64,000 bases of DNA from positions 4,195,749-4,259,748 of the forward strand of contig OU744720.1 in the NCBI GenBank assembly GCA_916613615.1, in the 5' to 3' direction. Below, piece by piece: positions 12,456 through 24,645 of the stretch. Below the pieces are notes generated by a model. That model was not told the DNA's origin, ran no database searches, and saw nothing but the letters and a program-made list of their open reading frames with translations. The position numbers and the translations under genes were made by a program. Source of the stretch: Steromphala cineraria. Taxonomy: Eukaryota; Mollusca; Gastropoda; Trochida; Trochidae. Numbering within the stretch: position 1 is the stretch's first letter; every line of letters begins with the position of its first letter.

Positions 12456-13129
12456 ATGAATGTTTCACTTGACTCAAAACATATCTGATAGTTTCGTAAT
12501 GAGTAGAGAAATAATCTGTATTGGACTAAAACATATTGATCTTATGGTCTCATTAGTTTCATACTAGGAATAATGAACACTGTGGAATTAGGAAATGATA
12601 TTGATCAAACTGGAATGATACGAAGAAAGTAAGGTTCTTCTAAATGTTGATGTAAAGCGATAATACGTATTGATAAAGTAAACTATAAACATTTTTATTC
12701 AAGTTCGATTTTCAACTATTTTTTCAAGTTTAGTATAGGAATAATGTGCCGTATCGTCTTCGTTTGAAATGTATGTACATGTCATATATTACTGCTCATT
12801 TAAGTTGTTATGTGTTTTGAGTAACTGTTGGTGACAGTGCTTAGTTGACAGTATTGTGTGCATATGGGCGCATATTTGTGATTGGTGACCTCCGGCATGT
12901 GCCACTGCGATCATCATTCATCTGCAAACATTAATATTCTATTCCTGGTCGTGCCAATAGCATATATTTTAAGAGCACACGCGGTTTTGTTAAACCAGCA
13001 TGCACACAATTATTAAACTTTTGCAAGAGTCTTGACGATAAAGAATATGAACACTTATACGTGTTTATAAAATGAAAACGCTTCCAACAGAACCAAAGAA
13101 TGAACATGAACAAATCACGATGATGATAT

Positions 13130-13225
13130 ATGGGTGGTATTATACACGTTCCTCCTAGAGAAATCGCTTAGTGATTTGATTTGTGCGCTATATAAGATTA
13201 CATATTATTATTATTATTATAATGG
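13130..13225 (+). mobile_element. SINE 3' tail fragment
   Basis: TTTGTGCGCTATATAAG at about 13180-13196 is followed by an (ATT)n run. This matches the 3' tail style of the SINE at 3843-4152 (GCGCCATATAAG). The tRNA-like head is missing, so it is a 5'-truncated or decayed copy. Confidence 0.55.
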
Positions 13226-14845
13226 TAGCCACGCATAAAGTAGTGTATTGTCAGTCAATGTATGGAGCAATCAAGTGTCTCCTATACAAAATAAGGTTTG
13301 GTGCTTGTAATCAAACTTATTTTTTTCTCATAAAGCAGCTCTCTATTAATCCGACGATGTCCTGACGCGGAAAGCAAGAGAGGGTAAGAGAGCCGTCAAG
13401 CTTTCTTACACAGTGCTCATGTAAATTGGACTGTCTGGACCAGTAATCAGTTTATCAAAGGGTACAACAGTCACACAGCTTTCTTATGGTCATGGCCCAT
13501 AACGACCACCTTACTAAGAGTTCCGTTTTGACATCCCACTAAAAAGAAACATAAGGGCACTATGGGAATAGTTTATAGTATATAGCATAATACTAAAAAT
13601 CCATGGATGTCAAGTTAAGAGGCGGAAAGACAATTTATCCCATTTTCACAATCTTCTACATTCAAAGTCAACTCGCTTAGTGTTAAAAAGCAGTAATTGA
13701 TTATATATAAAAATCAGATCTGTGATATTGTGCATGAAATCGATATGCGTCGTTGTTGATTTCAATCAGTTGCTATTAAATTAACTGAAGAAGAAATGTT
13801 CTCTAACTAGAGAAGCGAGAGTGTCTTGTTTGAGGCCAACAGAGACCAAAAGATAAAACACACACTTGATGGAAGAGCTCAAGTTTAAAAACATGATGTA
13901 ACTGTAATTCAAGTAGACTTGAATTCTGTATTCTGAACATAAATATCACAATTGGTGAAATGCCATTAAAAGAGCCATTGTTTCCAAATTAGACCTCAAA
14001 TAAGCGAGATCATCTTGTTTACTCTTCAAATGCATTACTGTGAAGCTGTACCACTTGTTTATAAGCAACTATGTACAATATAAACATGTTCATTCGAAAT
14101 GCATTTTGTCCACTATCTCTGCCACAATGAGAACACTAGTCAGTTTATGGCAAAATGAGTATGAAATTTACCATTAATGTGCTCTTGTCTCTCAGGGAAA
14201 GCATGTGTAGCTTCTTTGGTACATAATATTACAAGAGGTTTCAGAACCAGTTGTTTGACATATCAGAAACACGTGGTTCAAATGATACCTTTCAGGTTCC
14301 TTGTTTTGTAGTAGAATTCGTAAATACGCTAGTTTGGTATGAGTACCATTAACAGACAGACTGATCATATGAAATTTTATGAACATACATCTTTTTCCAT
14401 TAGTGATTCACTGTCAAGGGACAGTCTCTTTCATTATTATATGTTTCGTACAGGATCGAAATATTTTTAGTCCTTATAAGCCAAGTATATCAGTACTCCA
14501 CAATTTACCATAAATACATGTATTAGTTTCGTTCTATATACAATCATAACTTTTAGTATGTCACATATTCTATACTTCTGACGAATTGCGCTTTGGTGTA
14601 TTCTCCTTCTGAAGCCTCAAATTTATTCTATTTTGGGCCCACGTTGATTATACGTTGATTCCATAGGCATTACACTTACACTATTTAAACCGCAGACATG
14701 TTTTACAACACTGGCGTCGACGAACATTATTCACAATTTAGAAAAGTACATTTAAATATTCTATTTCAAACTCATCACCCAGAATGTTTCAAACTTATCA
14801 TACTATCAACCAACTTCATCATAGGAAGTACTTTTTAAAAATATA

Positions 14846-14862
14846 CCCCCCCCCCCCCCCAA
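14846..14862. repeat. Poly(C) run
   Basis: About 16 consecutive C residues follow a TATA run. On the opposite strand this is a G-run able to form a four-stranded structure. It may also be a length-variable or error-prone sequencing site. Confidence 0.85.
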
Positions 14863-16125
14863 ATAGACAATACCATTGATATCTTTGTTGCCTTTAATAA
14901 TTTGAACGGATACGATTACAAGCTTTTACATTATAGATTATTTTTCACATTATATTTGTGATTACATGTAATATGAATATAATGTAGATGCCTAAAGTTT
15001 GCTGCAAACAATTGAATATCGGGTTTAATTTGTTGGCTTAATATATAATTGTAATCTTAGCTCAAGTACAATTTTACAAGTGCCTTGCCGATCATCAGGT
15101 GAACTAGCTGCCGTGTCAAGGTTTTTAGGTGAATAAAATTATCAAAATCCGATCAGAAGCCCAAATAATTGTTACTAATTACAAGACAATAGCTTATGTC
15201 AACAGTAATAAAAAAATATAATTCTAACAGAACACATCATGTTTTCACTCTCCATGAAATTAGAAATTGCAAATTATTAACAAATTGTTCTCAAAAGAAT
15301 GGTTGTCAGCAGTTTGTCATAATATGTTGTAATTGCTACGAATAAGCCAGGATGCCAATGACATGTTTAACCATCTGAAGATGGTAGATTGTGAATAAAC
15401 TAATGGTAATAGGATTAAAGAAATAAAACATGCTGCCGCATCTCCAAAATAGAATATATTCATATAAGGAAAAAGTTATTTTTCACTTCTTGTCGTAGAT
15501 GATATATTCAATAAAGATATTTCATCAGAAGGAAAAGATCCATAATAAACAATATAATTGAGTATTAAGTCAAACAACAATATAAATGACAATAAAAACC
15601 GTTTTAAAATTTCTTGGATCAAATGAACGTTATGGTATATATTCTCAATTGCAATGAATCATCAATGGTTTAACAGCAGCATAAGCCGTCAATGTCTACA
15701 AGAGATTGGTAGGAATAGCAAAGTACCAAGACATATGAGATGATACTGTGATAGAACTCGTGGTTTTTGATAAACATAGAGGTACTTATTTATCGGATAT
15801 TTACAGAACTGAAAAAGTAAGCAGGTTTAATTAAGATTAGTTTACTAATCCTCTCCTCGACTGTTTGATAACTCGTGTACATTGGGGAAATTAAACAAGC
15901 AACATTGCTTTTTTTCTGAAGATTCAAATAAAATGTCCTATACCAATGTAGATGTAATTTATTCAACGTTATGCTACTGTCAAAATGAAGTTGTTCATAA
16001 ATACAATTTCAATTCTCTTCCTTATACTACCAACTCAACGAATGCCATTAATAGAGTTCATCCTAATATACATATGGAAAATAATAAAGAACTCCCAAAA
16101 TTAAAGAAGTGATGCAATGAAAAAG

Positions 16126-16395
16126 TTACGATTCTTTGAATGAATTTTCACTATTTTTATGAAATATGTTGATTTTGTCAACAATTTCTGCGAAGCAAGA
16201 TATTTCAGTTGAAATTTCACGAAAATACAACTGAAATTGTAATAGTACTGATTTTTTACCATAAAATAAAGTTTGGGTTTCAGTTATAAAAAAACCATCT
16301 GTGATATCAACTTGACTTTCAAATGTCAAATCATCATTTATCATCCAAAATAGGGATGTAAGTGCTTGTTGAAAATGCCTCCCTATTTTCAACAA
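16126..16395 (-). other. 89-codon open frame retained in both copies (unproven)
   Basis: The same 89-codon minus-strand frame is intact at 59264-59533. By eye I count about nine to ten base differences over the 270 bp, of which seven change the amino acid. That ratio is what neutral drift gives, not purifying selection. No signal peptide, membrane segment or family motif is evident. I report it because it is the best-preserved frame in the duplication, and I doubt that it is a gene. Confidence 0.15.
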
Positions 16396-17204
16396 TTACA
16401 GTCAATATTTGACAAAAAGGCTGTAATCATACGATGTGTGAATTTCTTTTGGATTATTTTTAGTTCAATCCATTAATTAAACTTTTCTTCTTGATATCAA
16501 GGGATCATTACAGTTAACTTATACCATATTTTGTTTTCAAACCTTCCCAACTGAGTTTGTGTTTTTCCAGAATTTTCGATTACATAGTGGTGTAACTTGT
16601 GATTTTTGACTAAAAGACAGATAATAAAAGTTTAACAAGTTGGCTTGAGGGAATGAAATTTTTCACATTACAAATGGCAATCTTCACTTTTACTTCTCAG
16701 GATAATGTAACCTATTACAGACATAAAATACCACAATTTTGTAAATTCGTATAATCAAAAGATTTGAAACGTTATAAGAATGAAATTTGTTTCCTTAAAA
16801 TGCTAAATTGTGTTTTTTTCACATCATATGACTATTATAATCAACAGGTTATCTTTTATCGTATTTGTTGCTGGGGGTGCTTAACTTTTTTCCATAGGTT
16901 TAGTTTGGAAAAAATAGAGCAATGTCACTTTGTCTGACTTTTTATCCAAATTTTCTGAGGGACAACGGGGGATTTTTCTTGAAAACCAATTGTAGTTTAT
17001 GACAATTCTATACGTGTCATACCAATTATGGGACTTAATATCTTACTCATACTGACAAATGAAAGTTAATGTTAGTACGAAAAACATACGTTTCGGTATA
17101 TAGATTGTATGTACCCACAATCGTTCATGGCGCACGTTCTTCATTTTGCTGCTTTGTCTTGTGTACAAATATGTCAAATATGAATACACCGCTGTAATGA
17201 TTTA

Positions 17205-17414
17205 TTGGAATACTTTGTGCTTATCGCTAATTTCTATGAATATATGAATATTTGCATATATTTCATGCACCACTGGGATGACTTAAAAGCAAGATCTGCT
17301 AAAGTTCCAACACTACCTATTCTCATGCTATGTTTGTCAGTTTTACGTTTTTACAATTTTCATTTTGCTTTTTCTTATGAAGAAACCTTAAACATAGAAT
17401 TAACAAGTTACTAG
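17205..17414 (+). other. Small frame with an in-frame deletion in copy B (unproven)
   Basis: The frame ends in YEETLNIELTSY. The counterpart at 60305-60487 lacks exactly 27 bp (nine codons) near its beginning but keeps the rest in frame with about three replacements. The apparent first codon is TTG; the first ATG lies further in. One in-frame indel is weak evidence and no family is recognised. Confidence 0.12.
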
Positions 17415-17510
17415 TTACAAACAAAATCTGGATTTGAGGATAGAAGAAATGAATTGGTACGAATACTCATCTACTGATCAAACAGAAAGCATGTATGTTA
17501 TTAGGCTAAC

Positions 17511-18669
17511 GTGTTGCTGATAATAAATCATGTAAATCATCATCTGACATCTCTTATAGCTGTGATGACCATATTTCAGTGCTGTTTCATTACTTCCTGT
17601 GTTTTCCTAACGATAGATTTAAAGGGTTTGAAATAAACCTATCCAATTACTTGTCCACAAATTGAAAACAGAACTTAAACATGAAATTGCAGTTTTATTT
17701 TTAAGCAAGACATGCTATACAATTTGAAATAACATGATACATTGGTGTACTGAAAAGTGGAAGTAAAAATAATAACGTTAATATTTGCATATTTGAATTC
17801 ATACGATTCATACTTCTTTTTAATTGATTTAGTCCCACACAATGACTACCGTTCTCTTTAACGATTCCTAGCCAAAAAACTGCATTTTCATGTCTTCAGT
17901 TACGAACATACACTTCAAGAAAATCCTACGTATAATGACCCAGGATACGTCAGGAAACCACAAACGTTTAATGAAGTTTAATGACCAGGAAACCCCAGGC
18001 GTTTAATGAGGTTTAATGAGCAGGATACAGGGAATTTCATGTGCGAAGGAAATGCCAGGAAATGTCATGATACTCAAGTAAATGTCAGGAAATTTTGGAT
18101 CTATTTTCTTATCTTAACTAAGTGTAAAATATTTTCTAATGGAAAAGGCCTTTGTAGGGGTTTATTCGTAGAGCAACAGGTTCGTAGATGAAAATTTTTA
18201 CAGGTTGGTATATAAAATGAAAACTGTTTTAAAAAATAACCAAACCAAATGATAACATACTGTGTTTAAATATATTTCAAGGAAGAAGCTGTTTATAATC
18301 TGTTCCAGTAAAACAACTGAATGAATATCTTTACACTGTAGGCTGTACCTTGATTACAAATTTGTAAAATGAAGGAAGAAAGGAAGAATAATGCCATAAG
18401 TCATCTTCTAGTCCCCTCTTTAGGATGTTTTACATAAGACAGGCCGATAAATGAAATGTACTTTAATGTATGAAATACTTCCTCTCTTATCTAAGCTCGA
18501 TTAGGTATAATTGTAAATGATATTATTCTTATACCAGTAAAAAAAATTCCATTTCCTCTTATGAGGGATTGAAATGTAGAATTATATAACTATGCAATGT
18601 ATAATGGGCCGGTGGTCTAGTTACTGAATAAACTCTCTCTCTATGAGGGATTAAGAATCAGAATGAATT
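17511..18669. other. Non-coding stretch with a two-unit 36-bp repeat
   Basis: At about 17951-18025 a 36-bp unit (CAGGAAACC...CGTTTAATGA.GTTTAATGA) occurs twice in tandem, followed by AGGAAATG-rich sequence. GTTTAATGA also edges a small inverted element near 32326, so the two sites may carry related repeats. No gene recognised. Confidence 0.5.
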
Positions 18670-19150
18670 ATTTTACAATCTTATAAATTGAGTTTTTGAA
18701 ATACATGGCAACCATATACCATTTAAACATATTATGTGACAACGGCATTACAAAGTATGCCAAAAGATTGGCTGCATAAAAAACATGTGAAACTAACCTT
18801 ATCGACAATGAAATCCTCTATATTAAATCACATAAATCCATCAATGATTAGTGATAACACTATGTTGCAGCACCTGTCAGTCTCTGCCTTACTTCAACAC
18901 AAGTTAGGTACAAATGAATATGCAGAAATATAGGGAAAGAAACTTTGCATTGGGTCTTGGTTAACCTCTAAGATCTGATTGGATAACTAGATAAGAGAGA
19001 CCAGTGACAAACAATGCCTCGAGTATTACTCACCTGTCAGCGTGGATTGTCAATACACGTGTCAATCTGTCTAATTGACGCCATAAGCTAATGAGGAAAT
19101 GGTATCGTCTAATTGACACCAATAGGTAATGAGGGCTGAATGCTACAAAA
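18670..19150 (-). repeat. Inverted paralogue of the 30.9-31.4 kb module
   Basis: Read on the minus strand, this aligns with 30945-31415 in order. The shared blocks are TTCAGCCCTCATTA, GACAGGTGAG, GTCACTGGTCTCTCTTAT, CCAATCAGAT (ATTGG at 18978-18982), GATGGATTTATGTG, AAG|GTTAGTTTCACATG with a splice-donor-like GT at 18797-18796, CAATCTTTTGGCA and GAAATACATGGCAACCATAT. Divergence is substantial and the middle includes unalignable stretches. An old promoter-plus-first-exon duplicate is one reading; an old transposon is the other. Confidence 0.7.
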
Positions 19151-20449
19151 ACAGATTCCAATATACGGCTTACATTGATGAGCTTGTCTTTGAAAAGACA
19201 AATACATAACTGAATATATAGATACAGATATACAGGAACAGATATATAAGTGTAACATATTTCTTTACACCAAAAATGCCAAAACCTGCTATCATTGTGT
19301 TCATATTCAGTTAAAATTTTGTTCGCGGAACACATAAAAATAAAATATAATTAATATTTCCCTTTTGTTGCATATATATTTAGCCCAGTTTTTTTATAGT
19401 TTTGTACAAAAAGACATGACAACCTAAAATGAGTTAAAGATACTGCTTTTTTGATGCATGTATGCATCCTCGAAATAATTGTTTCCACTAGATTATTATC
19501 AAACAAGTTTTAGTTAAAAAAGTTAAATGTAATATTTCGAATTAACTGATTAAAAAATTAAAAAGGCAGAATGCATGTCAGTGCTAAGGGATGTATTGTT
19601 TGTCTTTTGTCTTTTGGCGGCTCATACATGTTTTTCATCAAGTGCCAATTTTGTTGAAGATGAAACATAAAGAAACAAATTCTCTCTCTCTCTGTTTTTT
19701 AGATTTTAAGAGGAATTATAGGAAAAGTTTAATGAAATTTAAGACAAAATTACTTTTGTGACTTTGATATTGTTGAAATTGATGAAATTTGGAATTTAAT
19801 TTTTAACTTTGATGCTAATAATACTTTAAGGAAGAATTTTTTTTAAAAGATTAATGTAACACCGACAATTTTCAAAATATGTATACTTTTATCATATTAA
19901 AAGAAATGAAATTGTTATCCCATTCATACATTCAAATTGATTATGTCATACCCCTTAATGGCCAGTTGTTATGCTCCTAATCAATAATGACTGCCCTCAA
20001 CTAGAAGTGCTTAATCAATGAACTATGGCAAAGATTGACAAATATGCATGTGGTTTAAACACAAAAGAAGGAACCGGATTGGTAAACCACGCGGAAATAT
20101 GCATGTTCTAGTTCGCCTCTATAATGTAATAAAAAACATTTTATTGTGTGTATCTATGAATAAAAAAATGAAACTTTATTACCTTTATTAAAGGCCAGGG
20201 TCGAAAATGAAAGTTACAGGACGTCAGATTGCACATGCTCAAAACATTGAGGTCTTGTCTTGGGTTATTTCATTGCTTTGAATGTGATATCCCCTGTAGT
20301 GAAATCCTCTGAAGAAGTGTGATTGATAATACAGAAATTCAAAAACTAATCACATTTCCACAAATCAGTTTTAAAATCAGTAGCCCAACGTCAGGAATGC
20401 ATGTGGGTATGAATTAACAGAGACTATATTAAAATCTCGAGTGTTCCTT
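19151..20449. other. Non-coding stretch, nothing recognised
   Basis: AT-rich DNA with a short CT run near 19681-19693 and no recognisable gene or repeat. Confidence 0.5.
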
Positions 20450-20597
20450 TGAGTAATATATTACAATTGCATATCACACTTTAAGTTCTTAATAAAATAG
20501 ACTTGATCTACGTACTCTGATTATAGGGCAGTAAATTGTTTTATCAAAATGTTGGAATGTGTTATTACAACACATTAACTGACATATCAGGTTATAT

Positions 20598-20605
20598 GAA
20601 TTTAC
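20598..20605 (+). repeat. Target-site duplication, left (GAATTTAC)
   Basis: Eight bases identical to 21403-21410. The related empty site at about 22720-22727 reads GAATTTGC once, which confirms that the sequence was duplicated on insertion. Confidence 0.85.
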
Positions 20606-21402
20606 GATTGTAGGACAAAACCCCACCCTGACAAAAGCCCACGCGGACAAAAGCCCATAGGACTAAAGCCCACCCTGACAAAACCCCATACCTATTTTCT
20701 CATATGGAGACAAAAGCCCACCAATCTTAATTAGTAGAGTAGAGAATGTATTCTTTGTATTTTAGTATGTGTTGATAACTGACAAGGATGAATAGGTTAA
20801 GAAAAATGAGAATAGATTGGAGATAAGTGAGTTGTTAATGTCACTTAAAGTAGGTATAAAAGAAGCAGAACTTCTCTACTCAGTGTGCATTAAGATGGAA
20901 ATGGAGATTTTGAAGAACAACAAAGGATGTGTTAAGAAAAGTTTTGATGGACATTTATACACAAAGGAGAGATCAACTAAGACCATGCGTAGATGGGAAT
21001 GCAGCCGCCGGAGAGGACTTTAATGTGGGGGCTCTATGAAAACATCCTTAAGTGTAAGTTAATCTATTTTAATATTTAAAGAAAAATTTAAAATTTTATT
21101 AAATTGATTTATCGATTAATATATATTTTAAAAAAAAGTTAACATATCATTTATGTTTTATTCATATATTTCAATTTTATTTTTATTTATGACATTTTTA
21201 TGTATATTGCAGATGGAGGATCCAGAACTGGTTCAAGACCACTCACGGTCACATTAACACAAATGATGGTTAAAATGTATTATTATGGAATAAAAGTTGT
21301 TAAAATACAAGTGTGGGGTTTTGTCCTCGTATCTGTGGGGTTTTGTCAGGGTGGGCTTTAGTCCTATGGGCTTTTGTCAGGGTGGGGTTTTGTCCGTACA
21401 CC
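20606..21402. mobile_element. MULE-like DNA transposon, non-autonomous (797 bp)
   Basis: Each end carries a long inverted repeat assembled from a short motif repeated in alternation: GGACAAAACCCCACCCTGAC, ACAAAAGCCCA and GGACTAAAGCCCACC. The two ends match for roughly 80 bases with small rearrangements. It is flanked by the 8-bp duplication GAATTTAC. The interior holds a FLYWCH-like coding remnant and a 3' segment preceded by TATTGCAG. FLYWCH zinc fingers are known companions of animal Mutator-like transposases, and 8-10-bp duplications fit that superfamily. The transposase core is missing, so it needs a partner element to move. hAT elements also make 8-bp duplications and are the main alternative. 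Confidence 0.82.
20817..21023 (+). pseudogene. FLYWCH-type zinc finger remnant in the MULE-like element
   Basis: The frame's second half reads FDGHLYTKERSTKTMRRWEC followed by SRRRGL. This follows the FLYWCH layout: an aromatic-G-x-x-Y opening, a basic linker, then T-x-x-W-x-C and a run of basic residues. The second half of the finger (second Cys and the H-x-H) is not in frame, because a stop follows soon after. A donor-like GTAAGT lies near 21053, and an AG-ending pyrimidine-rich stretch near 21180-21212 could be the remains of an intron. The finger is incomplete and unlikely to bind zinc. The assignment rests on pattern only. Confidence 0.55.
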
Positions 21403-21410
21403 GAATTTAC
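21403..21410 (+). repeat. Target-site duplication, right (GAATTTAC)
   Basis: Identical to 20598-20605 and directly abuts the right terminal inverted repeat of the MULE-like element. Confidence 0.85.
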
Positions 21411-21645
21411 AAATGAATTAACTAAGACATTTCAATATTGACGAATTAAATATAATCCAACAATTACCAATACAAGTGCCTGTACCTGAAAACGAAGTAC
21501 CTGTAGGCAATACACATTTAAAGGGCAGACCCGCGCGAGGACATATTTACTAACGAGACTTTTATTACAGGGCCATAAATTCAAAGATACAGAGATAATG
21601 ACTTGTTGGGTTGAGGTGTTTTCTTGACATATGCTGGAATATTCC

Positions 21646-22599
21646 AGCATGATTAAAAATCTTTACATATCTATTATCGTAATGTGTCTATATCCTTTCA
21701 TCATACAATTTATAAACATGAAATAATTGTAGTATTTTCTGTTTGTGACTTGTAACTTGTTTATGAAGAATGTTCACGTACCACAGAAAGGAATAAAAAA
21801 AAGAAATGTTCACGTTATATAATCTTAAAGGGTTCAGACATAAAACTATATTAATAATAAGAATATGTGATAAAAGGGAATGTAAATTCAGGAACAAATA
21901 ACTGACATTCTCAGTAAAATGCACTTTACAAGATAATAATTACAAATAAAGATTCATATATTTGTTGGTCTGTTTTTAATCTTATAAATCACAGAAAATA
22001 TACAATCATAGAAAAACAAAACATCATTCACATTCTATTTGTTTTAAAAGGACATGATTCTGTCTTAGAGACATAAAATAGGTTAAAATGCTAATCCATG
22101 TCACAGAGTGTATCTAATAACATCTTTATGTAATATTATTATGCTTTATTATATATTCCTGGTGTTTAGGTATTCCTGTTCCAATTTTATTGTATTATTT
22201 TAATAACCACTTTGGGATTTATATTTGAAATATGTTGAAAGATAGTTTAAATAGATATTTTCAGTTTCTGGAGTCAGCGTTTGCCTTGTAAATTTCATGT
22301 AAATTCATGTGTTTACGTAAGTTAATCACAGAGAACCATACCTATAACCATACCTATAACTATTAAGATCGTTTATAAAAAATATTTTTAGCAACAAACC
22401 ATATAGATATAGAGATTACGATATGAGGAAGTAAAATCAATTTGTATTACATCAAAAGATAAGACGCCACTTATTTTCTGCCAAAATATATGTTAAAATA
22501 CACACAAGTATACACTAGTGAAGAAAGTCTAGATAACATTTGCTTCAGTGGTATTTTCTTCACTTCTTTATAAAAGATATTTCAGTAAAACAAACATCA
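21646..22599. other. Non-coding stretch, nothing recognised
   Basis: AT-rich spacer between the two local duplicates. No gene recognised. Confidence 0.5.
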
Positions 22600-22930
22600 A
22601 AGACAATCATTTATCATAGTAATTTGATAGTCACTCATTATGTGTATTGCATATCGCCCTTGCTTTTTGAGAAATTATGTTTTACCTACTTCATAAATTG
22701 ACAAATCAAGTTATATGAATTTGCAAATCTAATTAGAAAAGAAATCATAATTTTGACATATAAATCGAATTCAGCAACTAAGCATCTGCATTTGCAAACG
22801 AGATACATATAGGCAATACACAAATACTTTGCTGAACCAGGCGGGACACCTCGAGATTTTTATTACAGGGTCATAAAAAGATCAAAGACAGCGAAGTTGT
22901 CTATGTGGCGTTTGTGAGAAGTGTCTTAAA
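22600..22930 (+). repeat. Local duplicate, empty-site copy
   Basis: Aligns with the flanks of the MULE-like element at 20606-21402 but reads straight through: AAGTTATATGAATTTGCAAA. It continues with AGGCAATACACAA and TTTTTATTACAGGGTCATAA, matching the occupied copy. A short piece (TTGATAGTCACT...GCATATCGCCCTTG) also resembles 31715-31765, so the block may exist in a third, more decayed copy. Confidence 0.75.
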
Positions 22931-24329
22931 TTATCTTTGAATAACTCAAAACCATGATTTATATTGTTATATATTATAATATGATATATAATAAAAAGTG
23001 TGGATTATAGATGAATTTCGTTCTATAAATAATATAGATCAATGAATTTCGTTGTATAGATAGATAAATAATATTCACTTATGCCATCTTGAAGTTGCGT
23101 GAGATCAACAATCTGTATTTCAGTACTTATAAGTAGATTCAAATGTAGATCACATCATTAAGTATTTGCTTGTAAGATATTTGTTCCAGATAACGTTACA
23201 TACATGTAATATATATACATGTAGTAACTGAGTATTGCTATTTGTTAATAATGGCAGTAGTTTTGTCCTATCTTGGAAACTGAAATAGTAAGATATTTTC
23301 CTGTAGATTTTTATATACTTCATATATCTTCAAGTTAAGATATAACAACATCCTTCAGAATTGTTCATTAAAGGAAATATGAGAAAAAGTAATTACTGGG
23401 TCAAATATACTAAACATGGAAATGTAATCAGTTCACGACACAATTGTACATAATAAATGTTAAAATATATTTTTCCTCTCGTTTGAGACTTACAGTAAAT
23501 GCATAGTCATAGGGAAACAAAATGACATTATTATTCATTCATTCTGCATTATAAATTAAAGTCTTCGATAAAGTGGAAAACAATAAATAAAAAGTAGATG
23601 CATCTGGACGCATTCTAGGTCCTAGGTACATGACATAATATTCGAAAGTAACATACCGTTTACAGAGAATAAAAATAATTAATGCAGAAACCTTTCAAAC
23701 AGTGTGACAACTGACCCGTCCTGCGTTGAACATTATTGATATGTTAACAACACAACTTGGCACATGAGAGAAGAGGAGTTTGACACTGAGTCACTAATGA
23801 CAGCAAGCAATCAGTCATGAATGGGCACCAACCGGACCCCTGTTACTACACTATGGCTAAAACAACATAATATACACTCTTGGAAATCTCCTATGACTAT
23901 AAAAACAGGTTTACATCAAAGATATTGTAATACATAGAAAAGAAAACATAATTTGTTTTTTAACTGAGGTATCAATAACGATGTTGTGATATCTTAATAT
24001 GGATTAATATTAATTAAGAATTAAGAAAATGTGAGTTTATCTCCATCTATTGAATTAACTGTGATATTAGACACGGATTAATCAAGAGTATTAATTCATA
24101 AGATGTGAATCTCATATGATTACAAAGACTCTGTCATGATGTTAGGTCAGGGAGAATGTGTAATCAATGCTAAAAGATCATATTATCAAATAATTGCATA
24201 GTTGTATACATATGAATAAAGTGTAAAACAAGTGACTTTATTCATAAACAACAATGCAATTATTATTACTATTTGAATTGAATTTATAACTATGAATAAA
24301 ATAGGGTTATTACACATGGATATTTGATA
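22931..24329. other. Non-coding stretch, nothing recognised
   Basis: AT-rich; a small internal repeat (AATGAATTTCGTT..ATAGAT) occurs twice near 23010-23065. No gene recognised. Confidence 0.5.
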
Positions 24330-24480
24330 GGTCATTAAATATAAAGTTCCGTTTGCTGATCTGATTTGCTTACATTCTGTTTTAAACATATTTATTTCAA
24401 GAAGCCTTTGATTGGTAAACAAGCTAAAAGCTTATGTTAATAGCGCTCCAAAATACAAGATCTAGAACATGTCATGGTGA
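24330..24480 (+). repeat. Diverged direct duplicate of 29690-29790
   Basis: TTTATTTCAAGAAGCC, GATTGGTAAACAAG, AGCTTATGTTAATAGCGCTCC and AAAATACA correspond in order to similar strings at 29690-29765. The two copies now lie either side of the LINE insertion. No gene seen. Confidence 0.6.
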
Positions 24481-24514
24481 AGTTACAATATGTATATATA
24501 TATGTATATATATC

Positions 24515-24645
24515 ATTTATACAAACGCCAACAAGATAAAGAACAAGTCATTGTGAGTTTACAAAAGTTATCTAGTTATCTATACAAACGCCAACACGAA
24601 AACGAATTGCTGCATTCAAGTCTAAGACGAGTGTGTATTATTGGA
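24515..24645 (+). repeat. Two-unit ~65-bp direct repeat
   Basis: TATACAAACGCCAACA occurs near 24515 and again near 24580, with similar downstream sequence (GATAAAGAAC against CGAAAACGAA). In the open frame that covers it, this gives a 22-residue repeat beginning LYKRQ. The frame (85 codons) matches nothing I know and ends soon after. Confidence 0.55.

Larger units (their letters stand above)
12456..15572. other. 3.1-kb segment present only in copy A
   Basis: Copy B jumps from the equivalent of 12455 to the equivalent of 15573 across a CAATAA-rich junction at 58534-58553, so this block is either an insertion in A or a deletion in B. It holds a SINE-like tail at 13130-13225, a poly(C) run near 14846-14862, and otherwise AT-rich DNA without recognisable genes. 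No terminal repeats that would mark the whole block as one transposon were found. Confidence 0.7.
4215..17510 (+). repeat. Segmental duplication, copy A
   Basis: Long, nearly collinear similarity to 54646-60582 in the same orientation. It runs through the pre-array part (4215 to about 7200), the array flank (12215-12455) and the distal part (about 15573-17510). At the far edge both copies read ATTAGGCTAAC and then diverge. Relative to copy B, copy A has a hugely expanded minisatellite and about 3.1 kb of extra DNA (12456-15572), and lacks about 450 bp that copy B has near 57985-58440. No gene was recognised in the shared part. Confidence 0.9.
20450..21645 (+). repeat. Local duplicate, occupied copy
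   Basis: The flanks (20450-20605 and 21403-21645) match 22600-22930. Shared stretches include GGTTATATGAATTT on the left, and on the right a GTAGGCAATACACA-type string, then TTTTATTACAGGGCCATAAA. The copy is interrupted by the MULE-like element at 20606-21402. Confidence 0.75.

Noticed and set aside
16126..16395. Conserved 89-residue gene (intact also at 59264-59533)
   Set aside because: About seven of nine to ten differences are amino-acid changing, as expected without selection, and no motif is recognisable.
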